Positions 21,171 to 35,340 of a stretch of DNA of 64,000 bases are shown piece by piece (position 1 is the stretch's first letter; the number at the start of each line of letters is the position of its first letter). Source of the stretch: Oxytricha trifallax. Lineage: Eukaryota > Ciliophora > Spirotrichea > Sporadotrichida > Oxytrichidae. Both the position numbers and the translations under genes were made by a program. Below the pieces are notes generated by a model. That model did not search any database. It saw only the letters and a list, made by a program, of their open reading frames with translations, and was not told the origin of the DNA. The stretch is taken from NCBI GenBank assembly GCA_000711775.1, contig ARYC01000745.1, forward strand, positions 1 through 64,000, written 5' to 3'.

Positions 21171-22600
21171 GCTCTCTTTTCATTCATTTTCTTTAGTATT
21201 CTTATTTGCTATGAAACAGTTAATTTGAGTCCTTTTATTTATTTATATCTTTTTGATTGTTTCTTTTAAATAGAATCTCATTGTTAATTTATTTTATTTG
21301 AAATGAATCAATCCCTTATCTTCCTAAGATTATGGTTTACTACTTTTAGGCTTTGGACTGCTTTTTCTAAGTATTAACTTCCTTAAAGCGACACTAATAA
21401 CACTAGTTTTCGTTTGTTTAAGTGCTAGTTTACTTTTGCGGAGTTAAGCCAGCTTCATATATTGATGTTTACTGTCTAACTCAGCTGTCCTAATTTGCTA
21501 AACATTTTGCCATAGAAATTATTTAAGCCATGCAGCTTTGTTAAAATAGCTCTCTTTAATGCTATTATACTCTTCTTCTTCAAACTAATAGTTTTACTAT
21601 GTTATTCGCTTGACATCATCACATTCTTCAATTTAAGTTTTTTATCACCAGTTGTTATTTTTACTGCTTAAATAATCAGTTACTGTGTTCTACTATTTTA
21701 GACATTGTATGTTTGCCTAATTGGAGTTTAAATCTAAATTTTAAAGAGCTTATACCTATTATACAACCAAGTATTCAAGATCAGGGTTCCCATAGACTTC
21801 AATGCAATCACTTCATTATTAAATTAAATGAAAATTCATAAATTATAATAAATTGCAAACAATTTATTTATTAATTTATCAAAATTTGTGAACTAATTTT
21901 TCTTCTGCCTCAGCATATGGTTGGTGAACCTTTCGCATTCTAACATCTTTCCAGAACAAAATTCTCACCAGCGGACATGGAAAAACTCCTAAATAGCTGA
22001 AGTTACTTTAAAATAAAAGAGAAGGGCACTTGCATTCGAATTATTATATTTATAGTAGAATTGCAATCAACTTTGGCCAAATCTGTTTCGTAAATCAAAA
22101 AATATTTATCAATCCTGACTTAAATTTACTGTTGAAAAGAATTAATGAAGAGAGCTATTTTGAAATCTTCTTGTAAATGCTAATTGATTATTTCTCACTC
22201 ATTTTATAACAAAAGTTTATAGTAGGAACAATACTAATATTTTCATTCTTTGTATCATAATATTCTATCTCTTTATTATAGATATTTATTATAATTGATA
22301 TGAAATTAAAAAACAATTATATTTATTAAGAATTATTGTTAAATACACTTATTATTGAAGATTTACTATTTTATAATTATTATTGTATTTAAGTTGATAG
22401 TTTTACTTAATAGAAATCTCTTAAGTAATTCTTATATTAGCATTTATGATATTATTTTGAAATAAGAGAATTTTATAATTAAATATTCTACAAATAAATA
22501 TCCAAATTTTAACCTATAAAATATGTGAATAATGCGGTTATTTAATTACTTAGGGTAAATGATAAATATATAAATAATGAACAAGCATTTAACTTTTATA
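21171..22600 (-). pseudogene. SecA-like ATPase (element C), N-terminal remnant beyond TBE-1
   Basis: The minus-strand frame resumes directly at the TBE-1 right flank (TQINCFIANKNT, then the AIW that joins WEKSF across the insertion), aligning weakly with NCNLNFFAKDTG and VSVWQQS of element B. Further upstream (21400-22600) similarity is too eroded to follow by eye, and the P-loop was not located. The extent to 22600 is set by analogy with B. Confidence 0.5.
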
Positions 22601-22639
22601 AAAATAGCGGCCTTCTTATGTCCTAAGTGAAATACAACA

Positions 22640-25250
22640 ATAAAAGTTATTCAAAACTTAGTTTCGTTTATTCTCAATCAAATGCCCTCTTTTACTTCAC
22701 ATTGTTTATCTTTTAATCTCTCTTTGATATTCTCTCATTTCATCTCGGATAAGTAATTTTTGTCATCTGGTATCACTTTTAGTTTCATATTTCTTCTTTG
22801 ATTGTCTAGTATAACAAGACACCGGCATTTTGTTGAAAACCACCCTTCTAATTATGCCAGAAATCCCACTATCCGATTGATATTCCTTCTATATAATTCA
22901 GCTCCTAGGCAGACCTTACCAACTCTGTAACGATATCGTTCTACAGAATCTTTTTCCTCATACATTTCAATCTGTTACTGCTTGCTATTGAATGTATCTA
23001 TCTCCTAAATTTTCAACCATTTTTGGCACAGATAATTTTCTCAAACTAGACAAGTTCCCACTTTCATGTTTTTGAAATACTGCAATTTCATTGAGTTGTT
23101 CTATACACAAATTACTACATCAAAGTGTCTATAAAACTTATTTTTGGCTCACTATGCTGTTTGGCTATAAAGTTTCTTCATTGTCTTGCTGGGAAATAAT
23201 TCATGAATTTTCAACTTGCTCTTGAAGCCAATTTGTCTGTTTCATGAAGTACTTAACTTCTTTTTATCTCTAATTGTCATTTCTTCTTGGCCATTACTCC
23301 TATATATATATATGATCATTCCATATCGCCTCAACTTTCAACTAAAAGCATAACTTATTTAGGCATTATTATGATAGTTCATTTTTCTTTCAGATGCATC
23401 TCTTGGAATATCCTCAGATTCTCTGAAATTAGTTTGTTTCATTTTGTCTCTTTCTCTGATCTCACTATCCTATAAAATCGATAATGACTTATATTTAGAT
23501 ATTCAAATATGTTAAAACAATTTCAATTTTTATCATCGAATTATATTTATATTATTTTATGAAAAAGTCATCCTAAATGACCTTTTTCATGGTTATTAGA
23601 ATTAGTGAACCTCTTATTTTCTAATCTTTTTATTCAATTATATTATATTATGTGATTATTTCTATTTTAGTTTTGTTGCCCATGTCAATTAGTCTATTCT
23701 TTTTTAGCATAAATGTGAATCTATTTTAATCTCCCATCGAGTTTATTTTTCTTGTAAATTCTTATTTTCATAAAGTTTGTGGAAATTGCAATAGTGGCTC
23801 ATACCATAGCTTGCCAATGTTCTTCATTGACATGACTTTCCTAGTTATAAACAGCTTTTTCTAGTTTTTTGATGGATTTTTTTAAAAAATAACTTTTGGT
23901 TTAACTAACTGCTATAGGTGGGACTTTGAATTTCTTATAATTTTCTTATGAAACCAGTGAAAGAACTATGACTATCGTACATGTGTTATTGAGTTGAGTT
24001 ACATTTGCAACATTCTTTAAAATAATTAAATTTTATATTATGATACAAATAAATTAATAAATCTTAAGATTTTGCTATTCTCCATTAAACATTGCTCTAT
24101 CATCAATTGTGAGATCTCTATAATATTTGCTTTTCTCTTCTGCTGAGTCTCTGTCCAGTCCTTCTTCTACTCTTACCTGATGAAACTATTATAAAAATTA
24201 AATCTTTATATATATTTTTAATTATTTATTCAAAAAATGTCGTTATTCCCTAAAATTTTATTTGGGATATCTTTGGCTGATATGTATACCATTCTTTATA
24301 GTTAAATTACTAACTTAATATACAAAGTTTCTATTAATAGGGTATATAAACTTTCATATAATTTATTTGTGCCACCATGATCATGTCTCACACTTTTGTT
24401 TATTTTGCCTGGTAAAAAATTGGTGAAATTAAGCTTTCTTTTTTATTTCCTCATACTTATCTTGATTAACTATTATTTATTTAAATATATTTTTTATCCA
24501 AGGTACTTAACCTTCTAAACATTACTTACAATATATTTTCTATCTTTACAAATTGCTATGTGTCACTCAAAAATACTGCCTGATTGATATATTGTTTCAA
24601 GTTGAGAGATTTTTCAATCTTCCTGATGCAATAAATGACACTTTTTAATCTCAAAGCTCATTTGATATTTGCCAACAAATCGTCAGTAAGCTTAACAAGC
24701 TTCTTTAGCTTTATTAACGAAAAGCTCTCTGGTTGCTGGTATCATGCGTCTTGAAAGTAAATATTGAAAAACGTAGATGATAATCTACTCTCTTGAGTGA
24801 TTACTTTTGTTGGTTTTAAATTTCATCTTTTTCACAAAAATATCTTGATATTTTTGTGAAGTTTCTTAATCAGTTTAGTTGCTATTCCATCTTAAGAATT
24901 TTAAATTCTATACTCAGTATTGATAGTTGTTTGATTCTCTAGATTAAACAGTATGTTTTCTACAACTAAGAGATACACCTCTCTCATTTTTGTACTTCTC
25001 CTAGATTTATTTAAATAGTTAAGTTTTATCATCTAATCGGCATGAGTTCTTTTACTATTTACAATAGTAAAGCCCTCCTTCCCGTTAGTAATTTCTAAGA
25101 TCACTTTTGTTTAACTATATTTCATATAAAGTTACTTTCTCAACTTATTTTGCTTACAATGTGAATTCACTACTATGGGTCTTGTTTCACAGATTTCAAG
25201 GTACAATTCTCCTTACTTTTTATTTAATAATATTGAGTTGTCCTCCTAAA
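22640..25250 (-). mobile_element. LINE A (non-LTR retrotransposon), decayed, minus strand
   Basis: Minus-strand reverse-transcriptase remnants. One frame gives EYRIQNSQDGIATKLIKKLH (about 24880). Downstream are TQESRLSSTFFNIYFQDA (equivalent to the QG..LSP.LFNIY motif) and LVKLTDDLLANIK (the F/YxDD block, about 24690). Further downstream are coding-like pieces with a conserved IGFKSKLKI and VLGAELYRR-like run (22.8-23.3 kb). It is broken by many stops and frame changes. The 5' part with the endonuclease is not seen and may be truncated at about 25250. No poly-A tail was noticed. It adjoins the end of element C. Confidence 0.7.
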
Positions 25251-26480
25251 AGTTTAAAATTATTTAATAATTAATAACTTTATTTATTATAATTACTTGT
25301 AATAAATGCTTATTTTGCAGTGTTGACAAAAAAGGACCAAAGAAAGCAAATTATTTTTACTTTTACTAGACCTTAGTGTTTAAAGTATTTACTTTTAAAT
25401 ATTTAATTATTGTAATTTTATATTATCTCATTTCACCAATTTTTATTCATATTTTTATAGTAAATTCTTATTTATTTATAGTATTTTTTATGTAAATAAT
25501 TTTATATCTTAACACAACACGTTTTGATTCAATTTATATTTTCAAATTTAAAATAAGACATTAATTTATATATAGATAATTTAATTCATAACTATTCGTT
25601 TTCTAATTTACTAATAAATACTATTATCAAATATAAGTATAAAACATTATATTATCAAACTATTTAAATTTATATAAAAATGGTAATAGGGTTTAAAATA
25701 AAATACTTACCAATCAATTTTTCCATATTTAATTTCAATCACTGATTAGCAGAGTACTTATAATTAAATTGATTAATAATTTAAGTATATTTTACATATA
25801 TATTTCCACAATTCTCTAATTTAACACATTTAAGATGATTGTTCCATATCTTAGCTCTAAGTTTCCTGTAATTCACTGCTCAGAATATTAGTTTTGCTCT
25901 TAAAATTCTATTCTGTATATTTCTTGTGCCTGTTCTTTTCCTTAATCTGTCTTTCAAGTCTTTTTTCAAGACATTCGTTGTACTTTTAGTCCGGGCCTTC
26001 TAGTTTGAATTCCGATCCTCGCATTATAAGTATTTTCTAACATTGTTTCCTTGCATCAAATATTCTCATTGTTTGTTCTTCGGCATAAAACTTCTGATAT
26101 GAGAAACTTCACTCTAAAATTCATATAGTTAAATATATGATCTATTGATTTGAGCAGGCTAGTATGTCAAACGTATTGTTTCAGCATTTGTAAAAGTTTA
26201 GTATTGTTGATTACCTTTAGAGTAAGCTTCCACTACGTTTTTAATTATTTCTTTAAAGATTTCTTTACATAATAATTTGCTAATCTCTAAAATATTTAAA
26301 AGTATAACAGATGAGCGAATATGATGGTTATTATTTTAAATTTAAATTCAAAATAAGTATTGTATTATAATTATTGTTATATTACTTTTCATTGCTTTTA
26401 AAAAATTAAAAATAATTAAAAAGCAACAAAATTAAAGGAGTGATGAGAGCTAATTTTATTCCTAATTAAACCCTATTACA
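25251..26480. repeat. AT-rich interval with a short inverted pair GTAATAGGGTTT
   Basis: GGTAATAGGGTTTAAAATAA at 25682 and its inverted relative ending AAACCCTATTAC at 26468-26479 frame about 0.8 kb of non-coding AT-rich DNA. This could be a small TIR element, but no target duplication was found. Confidence 0.35.
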
Positions 26481-26499
26481 AACAGCTATAGATGGCGGC

Positions 26500-27350
26500 G
26501 ACCTCTTTTAGATACTAATCTTAGACAGATTGATAAGAAATTCACAACCAGGATAAGTAATTCCAAATGAAATTGCGATTGAGCCAGTACTACTAGATGG
26601 GAGCCCTCCAGGCATTAGGGAAGGAGAAGAAGATAATGAAGGCGCTTATACCAATTTGCGTTTTACTGTAACACCATTGCAAGTGTTAATATCGCAAACC
26701 TGACAAAGAATACCAATAGCCATTTCCAACAATCATGTGACTTTCTTAAACAAGGCCGACAATATTTGTGACTTTATGGGCTGTTGGAAGATTTACGTTA
26801 GCTTCATTAAATGTAGTCTTTGTTGCATTGCTAGGTAGAAGCGCATTATGTGGAAAGTCTATTAAAGGTGGGACTGCTCGTATAAGCGCAAGTACTGAAA
26901 GAGTATAAGTGATAGAAAATCTTGTATTCACTGTTACATAAACATACACTAACTTCGACTCTATTGGCATTTGAGCTTGTTCCATTTGGAGCGATGAATA
27001 TATATTCGAGCTATGAAATACCATAGTGGATGGTAACTCCATTGGTTGAGAAGCCAACGAGCGCTGTGCGCACAGTATACTGCTTCAGAATACCCCTGCC
27101 TACTTATTTGTAAGTGAATTGCACTGTTATTGAAGTCCCTTAAATAGAAGGAGAATCTGTAAAGGAACCGTACACTATACCAGAGAGGATACCTCTGAGC
27201 CAAGAGTGGAAAAGGCAGCTGCTTAAGAGATTTGCAGATTAAATACCTAAGATTTTCTCTACATCTCAGAAACCATAAGCACAATAAGTGGCAATATACC
27301 TGGGGAAATTCCAATAGTATTTTGGGAAACAATGATGCTCATTTATCTCG
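26500..27350 (-). pseudogene. Paralogue of the host-like fragment at 5830-6650
   Basis: Aligns along its whole length with 5830-6650: both share FSTNG/VSTNG, NSEYKIFYHLYSF against SSEYKTFSHYCSF, and the border TTTTGGGAAACA. Frames are interrupted, more than in the first copy. The function is not recognised. The two copies have diverged considerably, so the duplication is old. What they share extends beyond the minus-strand frame into the plus-strand segment that follows, which suggests a block duplication of germline DNA. Confidence 0.5.
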
Positions 27351-27489
27351 GTTCCTGTGAGACTTTTCTGAATTGGACATTCGATCTCACTTCACTTTGC
27401 ATAGAGAATCGCGTAGTGCCACTGACAACCCTTCATTCAAACTTTCGCCCGAGACTTCGTTTGCAATACCTTTCTCCATAAAATGCCGA

Positions 27490-28020
27490 GATGCCCAATG
27501 GGAGTATCAGCATCCAGCCGATGAATAAATTAAAGGGAGACGAGAAACTCGAAAATGAGGGTGTTATTGAAGATGAAGAGCTAGGGAAGTGCGAGAATGC
27601 AAACGATGACGATGAGCAGCCTGCTGATTCTTAAGTCAGGAGTTAGTAGGATGCGCTGATTAAGCAATGGCTGATGTGGGCGACGATTAAGAGGTGTACG
27701 AAGAATCTATCCTTTCTCACAAGCTAAAGTACTCTCAATGCATGAAAGTCAGTAACAACAATAACAGTAACAAGATACAGTAGAATTAGTTTAATCAAAA
27801 CTAGCTGACTTAATTAACAATGAATTCATGAGACAACTAGTAGTTGAACAATGTTAAGATTTAGACAATAACGATCTTGACTCTTTAATCAACTAGACTT
27901 GTGCTCAACTATTGAAGTATAACAAAAAGCAAAATATGATAGAGAAGAAAGATAAGGAGCAGGAATTATTTTTAGTAATTAAGAAATAGTTAATAATCTT
28001 GATATTTACATAATAGAATT
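27490..28020 (+). CDS. Unrecognised coding stretch with Gln-rich run
   Basis: Two overlapping plus-strand frames under the ciliate code. The first, from ATG about 27503 (MPNGSISIQPMNKLKGDEKL), is acidic and ends at TGA near 27740. The second (about 27690-28020) includes ESQ followed by a run of Gln built from CAA, TAA, CAG and TAG, then SKLADLINNEFMRQLVVEQC and a Lys/Glu-rich end stopping at TGA. Mixed use of TAA/TAG within a Gln run is direct evidence for stop-codon reassignment. It could be two exons or a frame-shifted gene. No family is recognised. It follows the paralogous host-like segment and may be its variable end. Confidence 0.45.
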
Positions 28021-28139
28021 GATTAATTAAATATACACTAACATTTTTCTAAATGTTTACATACTTTTATGTATAGTTTACTATTAATATTTGATTTTTT
28101 TATTTTTATATAATTTTTATATAAAGAATTTTAAAATGT

Positions 28140-28440
28140 ATTAGGTTTTTCGAAGTTTACAGCTCGAAAATCATTCTTACTTGTAAATGTCGAAAAATTT
28201 CAAACTGTTGTTCGAGTTTTCTCACCCTCCGAGGCGTTGATGACGATATCACTATAAAGTGTTTTTTGATGAAAGCAAGACCACTAACGGAGCATCTGAA
28301 GATTTGATGTCATCAAATGAGTGTTTTCGTAGACTTAGAAGTCTATTAGAGGAAATAATTCCCCCTTTCATCAGTATCCCTGCTATTAAGCATATTTATT
28401 AATGGGATTCCTAAACAAATAGAAGATAGAATTGACAAAT
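28140..28440 (+). other. Possible exon, unrecognised
   Basis: The frame SKTTNGASEDLMSSNECFRR continues LRSLLEEIIPPF, with codon use and composition better than the AT-rich flanks. There is no family match or splice evidence. Confidence 0.3.
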
Positions 28441-30480
28441 ATAAAACTTCGCAATGATTCATATGGAATTCATGATATACCCTCGGGGTGATTACTTTGC
28501 TAATACATTTTTTTTATCGATCATTGAATTAAGAACAATTTTTTCTATAAAATTCCATATTTATTTTATACTTAAGATAAAGGTCTTGAAAAGATTAATA
28601 AGGTACTAAATTATTATTGACAATATGTTATAATAATTAGCCTAAAATTATGCATATTAAGATCTGTTTTTAAATTGAAAAAAATTGTTTGAGCCAATGA
28701 CTTTAATGATTAGAAAAATTAGTTTAAATTTAAACCAATAATATTTTAAGTTAAAGCCCTCTTGCCTTAATTCTTATTAATTAATGAGATTTTACTTCCT
28801 TTATAATTTCTTTAAAATAGAGAGGCTATACACTGTTAGTATTTATATTGGAAAGCTTCCTTTATTTATAACGTTTCAAGCAGTGTATTACAAGTTAGTT
28901 TTGATTGTCTTAATTTCAAACTTTCGTTGTTTAGCACTACTACTCCTCAGTTACTTGAAAGGGGAATTTGGGCAAATTTTTTTTGTAGTTAACTAAGATA
29001 TTCTTTGTAGTTTTTTCCCACAAATCAAATGATTTCGGTGTCTCTGGGGTCTATTTATCTCATCACTTGTTATTTAATATAATAAAATCTATAATTTTAG
29101 AGAAAAACTCTTAGGCTCTACTACTTTCGTGGTTATTTGTCTTTTGTCATTTATGGTTTAATCTCTCTACTTACTGATTGGTCCTCCTTAAATTTCTCCC
29201 TTCTTCTCACCAATTCTTCAATTTCCCTCACTGGTTGTTATAAATTGAGTCGACGGCTATTGTCCAGCTAAGCATTAAATTTGTTTGGCTGACTTCAACA
29301 TTTTGGTATCGTGAGAGTTGTGTTGTTAAACTATTTTATAAGCATTTTGAATGTCTTTCAAAAATGTTTATTTCTTTTTTATTCTTCTAAACCTGCAATG
29401 ACCTCGAGCAGCTTCAATCTTTATAGTTTGTTGTAGCTGTCTATCTTTCATCTAATCATTGCCTTTTTATCTTAAATTATGTTTTTCTTTTCTTATTATT
29501 GAAAAATAATAGCAAATCGATAAGTTGAAGTTTAAAATTGGAATTTAAAATGAAAACCAGATTTATTCGGGGCATTAAACTTTTTGTAATGTATACATTT
29601 TATATCTTTAGTTTTTTAATACTCTTCTAGATGAAAGACAGAGACCTCAGAAAGGAATAGGGACGCACAGGCTAGGGGAATTTATACATGCTGAAAGAGA
29701 CATCTATAAAGGTCTCTAGAAGAAGAATAAAAAAGCTGTTCGAGAATTTTGACTTTATAATATATAAAAAGTATATAATATATAATAATTATATAGATAT
29801 CAAAATAAAAAATATTAAAAAATATTATTATATTATAATTAATGTTTCAATGATCATGCATAATTGAATTTTTATGAATTTGAAAAAAAATATTTCTAAA
29901 TTTTGTCTCGTATGATGCCACTTTTTAATTATTATATATCCACTTAATTCCTTATTATTATATTTTTAATGATATAATGTTTATTGCATATTCTTATTTA
30001 CTACTTACTATTCTTATTCAATCAAAGACTTCATGCTTAATTTACTTTTTAGTAGCCTTTTTCTCGTCTGAATGAAACATTTCATCATTAAATTCATTCT
30101 AAACATGAATAGATTTTTACATTTTTTAAAAACATCTAAATCATGCCTAATTTCTTAGATATAGTTAATAACAAAAACTTATAGGTAATTATGCTCAAAT
30201 TTACAATTAAATATTTTAAATAAATAAAGAGAATTTACTTCCAAAATCAAACCTGCATTTATAAATATATCAATCAATATAATTAAATAAATGAATCGCA
30301 GTAAGCATATTGAAGTATAATTTCAAGTTAAACCTTAATAAATCGAATTAAGGTTCGTACTCTTTACTAACTATAGAAATACTATATTCTATATTATTGA
30401 AATAAAGTTATTCATTATTGATGATTATATAAAATTATAGATTTCTTTAATGTAACAAGATAATGGACAATAATAACTCA
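28441..30480. other. AT-rich DNA with scattered coding-like pieces
   Basis: Mostly without signal. A plus-strand frame at 29634-29752 reads QKGIGTHRLGEFIHAERDIY and stops at TGA. A minus-strand stretch at 29100-29420 reads like eroded coding DNA, possibly LINE-derived. Neither is identified. Confidence 0.3.
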
Positions 30481-30499
30481 AGGTAATTCAAATATGTAT

Positions 30500-33400
30500 A
30501 AAAAATAATTGGATCAAGAATGTAGGATTTTATGTAAATCATTGCCAAGCTTCAACTCATATTCTTTTTCTGATTATGTTCCTTGTTTCAATTGGCTGTA
30601 GATTCATCAGTATATAGTACTTTAGTTTCTTCGTTATGTTAATTTCTTTGTTGTTGAGCATTTCCTTTTTGTTGTCAATGATGATGGTAACATTTATCAT
30701 CATTTAATCATTTCAATTGATTTTATAATCTATCCCACTATTTTCTTTCATTTTCTTATGCTATTCATAACTATATTGATATTCGCGAATCTTTGAGATT
30801 TTAATTTCAATTTCGCTGAATCTTCTCACGTCTTTTTCATCATGTTGTTCTTATATGGTTACTTGGTAGTCCTTTTTAATAGGTGTTTTCCAAATTTTGA
30901 TCAATAAAAGGTTTATTACAAGTGTTCCCATTCCGTAGTCTTTTCTTTGCTACTGAGATCCATTCTTTTTCTCGTTATTTTTTTTCTACGATTGCTTCTT
31001 GGATTGATAGGACTAATTTTCCAATATTTGATTTCATGATGCCGGTTTCCAAGTTAACAAGATATAATATCTTTGCTTTTATCTCTGAATTGAAATCTAA
31101 CTTTTTTCATTATTTATTCTAGAATACATACTTATTTTCTTCCCATTTTTTGGTCTATTTTTTGTTGTTGCTGATATGGTTTTCAATGTAATGAATTTTT
31201 TTATTATAAATTTTTAGTTTTTGATATATAAAATATATTTCTCTCAATTATTTACTGTGGACAAAAATGTTTATTTTATTTGTTTTTCAATGTTGAGGTT
31301 GTTGATTTCCGTTATCCTTCTTACGCAGTCTCTTCAACCCTCTATTTTCTAGCGAATATTGTTTTAAATAATTTCTTTAATTTTTAATAGTACCCAGATT
31401 TTTCAAGTCATTTTTGTCTGTTATTTATTATAATAATATGCGCAATTGTTTCTATTTACTAGACAATGTCGATCAATTTTTTATACTTATCATTTTTGAC
31501 AATCTTGCAGAATCTCCTGCTTGGTAAATAGCTTATCAGATCATAATGTGATTAGAATTTACAAAAAGCACTATAAATACTGCAACAGTGACTCATCCCA
31601 TAGTTTAACACTGTTCTATTTTGACTAATCACAATCATAATATCCATAAGATCCTTTGTTATGAATATCTATTTCTTTTTAATGAGATTTTATTCGCATT
31701 TAAAGATTTAAATTTTGCCTTCTCGATCATAATAAAATTCTTTTGCTTAATTTTCATTTTTTTAATGGTCTTCTTTAGCTAGTTTTTAATTATATAGTTG
31801 GATTTGCTGACATTTAATTAATATTCACTGTATTCAATTTAGTTATAAATGTAATGTCTCAATATGTCTGAAATTTGGTCTTATCAACTAGGCTTTCGTC
31901 ATATCAACTTCCACATAATGCGCTACTATTAATGTGATTTATTTGTAAATTAGTATAGATCTATATGTGTTACCATTATTGTGTCGCAGATTGTGTGGTT
32001 GTATGATTTAATTAGTCTTTGGTAGAACTTTCTTTGTTTTTAAATATTATCCTTTATTATTTCTGATAGAATTCTCGTGTTAAAACATTCAAGCATTACT
32101 ATTTACACTTTGGATCTAATTTAACCTTTAGCTTCAATCGTTTTACGGATAGTGATTTTATCGTATAGAGTTTGAAATTGTATCATTATATGATTCTCTA
32201 AATGATCGAAGAATTCTTTTAATATGTTCCCAACTCTTGACGTTGATTAGAATATAATCGGCAAACTTTATTAACTTTTCTTGTTTTATTAGAGATGTCT
32301 ATCCTTTTTGGTAGTTAAATGCATATTGTAAATAAATGTTGAACAATATGAAGTAATCTGCCTTAAATTACTCCTCTTTTAGAAATGAATTTCTCCCCTC
32401 TGATATTGAGTTTTGTGACTAACATGATTCGTTAACGGGTTTCTCTACTCTACTATATGTTTCTAATTTTATTCTCTTTCAAAGAATTTCCAATAGTTTC
32501 TTTTTCCTGATAGAATCTTAAGCTTTTGCTAGTCAGCAAGCAGATATGCTTATCTATGTTGACTCTACATTATTGATTCCTATATATGTTCCAGAAATCT
32601 TGTTAGATTAACGTGAGTTCTTATTATCGTTTTAAGCCATTTTAATAATTTCTTATTTCTAGTAATTAACTCTTTTTTCTAAAGAGTTTGTTAATCTTTA
32701 TATACTATTTTATCTACTATTTTACTAAATTGAGAGTCAACAAGTATTGAGTTTTTGTTTCCGATTTCTTGATTTGCCTCTACTTATCAGTGTTAGGCTT
32801 CTCTTTGCTAAGTATTCCGGTATTTTCTTAGAGTTTAACAATTCTGAAATTCTTTTATTCTTTGATGGCAAAATATTAAAGAATTGGAAATATTTAATTT
32901 TAAAATGAAAAAAAATATGATAGATATCCAAGTTATTTTCAATTATTACTCTAAATATTATGCATTATTGCAACTTTATTTTGAATAAATCACTAATTGC
33001 TTTTCATTATATTATAATGCTGAGATGCATTTATAGAATTTCAAAAATAATTATATTTTAGGGAAGAAGTTGGCTGTATTAATATTTACAAGTTCAATCA
33101 GTATAAACTTGTTTGTTGTGATGTATGTTTTGAATGATTTTAAGTATTATTTTAACACCTTTAAGCTAAGAATGATACTATCTTTAGTTATTTTCAAATC
33201 AATTATGAATTGAATATCTTCAAAATGATTCTTCAGTTTTAATTATTCTGTCTTAATAAATGTGAGTGATTTAAACTTATATATTTGAGTTAACATTTAA
33301 ACTTACCTTATAAGCTAAAATATATTATTACATCTCTTAAAACATTTTGTTTTGATACTTCTATCAAATCATATAAAGGTTTAATTAAAACAAATACATT

Positions 33401-35340
33401 TCTTTAATTTTTAATAATATATAGAAGATATTACCCGTAAAGCGTGAGATTTGTTTATTGTTTTTGCCGCCAGATCTTCAGTATTCAATTGCTTTGTTGA
33501 AATTGCATTCACTTATGTTTTTACTACACCCTCTTTATTTCAAAATTTCATCTCACTTAACCCATTTATCACACTTACATATCATAGTTTAAATTTGGGC
33601 TTGCTTTAGCTCTTTTGTCATTAGGTTAATAATTGTAATGTTTAATTACATAATCCCAAGTTTGTTCCTTTAATTGACACTTTGTGCTTTTATAGTAATT
33701 TTGTAAAAGTTTTAACTTCTCTTAGTTTTTTGTTCTCCTTTTAACTAAGTTGAGGGATCGTTTCAGATAGTTTTTGTTTAAATTGTGTTTCATTTCTATA
33801 ACGGCTTAACTCCATTGCGACTTAGTATCTAAAAATGAATTGTTCTAAACTAGGTCACTTTTTTTTTTGCATAAACCATTAAAGTTGGCTGTTTGTACCA
33901 ATTCCTTGTATTAATCAGTTTTTCTACCGCTTTCTTTTTATTTTACTTACTATAACTTTGCTAGTTAATATTAAATAAATTGACAAATGCAAATTAATAA
34001 TCATGAATATTGATTAATTCGAATAATTTAAATTAATAATGTTAAATTGATGAGCTTTGTCAAATTAAAATCTTTTTGAAATAGCTCAGATATGTTTAAT
34101 AATCAATTTTTATAACTCTAATTCATAAAAATTATGCCTAATATTTTTAACTAATAAAATAAATTTATTTTAGTCATAGTTATTATTGATAAAATTCATA
34201 TTTATTTGTATTGTTGAAACTGAATTTATCTTTTATGAAAAACTAAATCCATATTAATTGTTCACTACTTTATCTTACACAAGCATAATAGAATTTTAAT
34301 GTATAAGTGGTTAAAATATTATAATTAACTATTATAGATTACTAACTATTTCTCTGGCAATTTTAAGTATATTTTATTTATTGTCCTGCCCTCTTCTATG
34401 AAAGTTTTCAAAAATTATTTTCTTACCTTCTCTTTCTATATCTGCTAATTTTAGGTTTTTTTCTGGTTTTGATTGAGAGCTTCCCTCATATCACTTTGCG
34501 ATCTTTCTAACTCCTATTTCAATGCTTCAATATTTAAGAATAATAAAAAAAATTGGTTTCCTCTGGAATGTGTCCTGATTTCTTTTTGGGTTAATTCTTT
34601 CAATCCTATTTTTATTCAGCTTCTTACTTAATTACTTCAATTAATAGTTTAAATCTCCCATCTTAATAATCTTCTAGGTATTACATTTGTGCTTTATTGA
34701 TCTATCTTTGAGCACTAGCCCTTTATATAATTCTTTGACTTCTTCGTTTCAGTGGGCTATAATTAAAATATTATAATATACTCAGTGGAAATTCCTCTAA
34801 AAATAGTTATTATGAACTTTCGCTGAAATTTGACTTCTTAATTTGATTTTCACTATTTAAAGGGAGTGCCCCATCATTCCTAGACAGTTTTTACTGTGTT
34901 ATGTTGTGGTTTCTCGATCCAAAGATCTCTATGATCTTGATTCTAAGAGTTCAATGAAATCTGATCTTTTACTTCATATTTTCATAATCTAGACTTGATT
35001 GAATTCAGAGATTAATTTTCTCACACTTAAGAGGTAAATATTGAATTTAACTTTTATCTATTGTTTTTAAAATAATCTCGCTCTTACTGTTTACTTTTTG
35101 TGAATACTTTGCTTTACTCTTCTCTTTACTTCCCTCTTTTGTTGTTTGAAGGAAATTGGCAGCTATTAGCAATTATAACTTTGAATTTGTCCATGTATTC
35201 ATAATTATTAATATTGATGCTTGAATAATTAGTAAACTAGTTGTGGTTTTTTTCTTCATTCATCTGCAAGCATTTCGATTTACTTCTTCTAAGTGGACTC
35301 CGCTTTTCTTTGTCTTCCATCTGATTCTCGCTTTCAACTT
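30500..35340 (-). mobile_element. LINE B (non-LTR retrotransposon), decayed, minus strand
   Basis: Minus-strand order fits a LINE ORF2. An apurinic-type endonuclease remnant at 35000-34450 has IIAHQNEEVKELYKGL and KIIKMGDLNYQ (the GDxN motif). Then come reverse-transcriptase remnants at 32480-31500, with KRGVIQGRLLHIVQHL (the QG motif) and KFADYILINVKSWEHIKRIL (the F/YxDD block, Tyr for the second Asp, about 32260). The endonuclease-RT gap is unusually long and AT-rich (about 32.9-34.4 kb), suggesting an unrecognised insertion. A region near 31600 resembles LINE A near 23800. Many stops and frame changes; clearly dead. Confidence 0.7.

Larger units (their letters stand above)
7617..22600 (-). 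mobile_element. Element C: reversed copy of the large DD34E transposon, split by TBE-1
   Basis: Carries, reversed relative to element B, the same core: SecA-like gene (minus; 14880-16308 and 21171-22600), 22-kDa homologue (plus; 13978-14792) and transposase (minus; 11128-12900). A methyltransferase-like gene lies beyond the transposase (7790-8723). The low-coordinate end is placed near 7617, where TAAAACCCCAAATC resembles the terminal repeat of B (TAAACCCCAAAAC). The high-coordinate end was not found and may be lost next to the LINE at 22.6 kb. It is interrupted by a foldback element (12915-13964) and by TBE-1 (16312-21167). All core genes are decayed, so this is the oldest-looking of the three copies. 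Confidence 0.7.

Noticed and set aside
22640-35340. Treating the two LINE regions as one element
   Set aside because: Host-like DNA (26.5-28.0 kb) separates them and both contain reverse-transcriptase remnants, so there are two copies.
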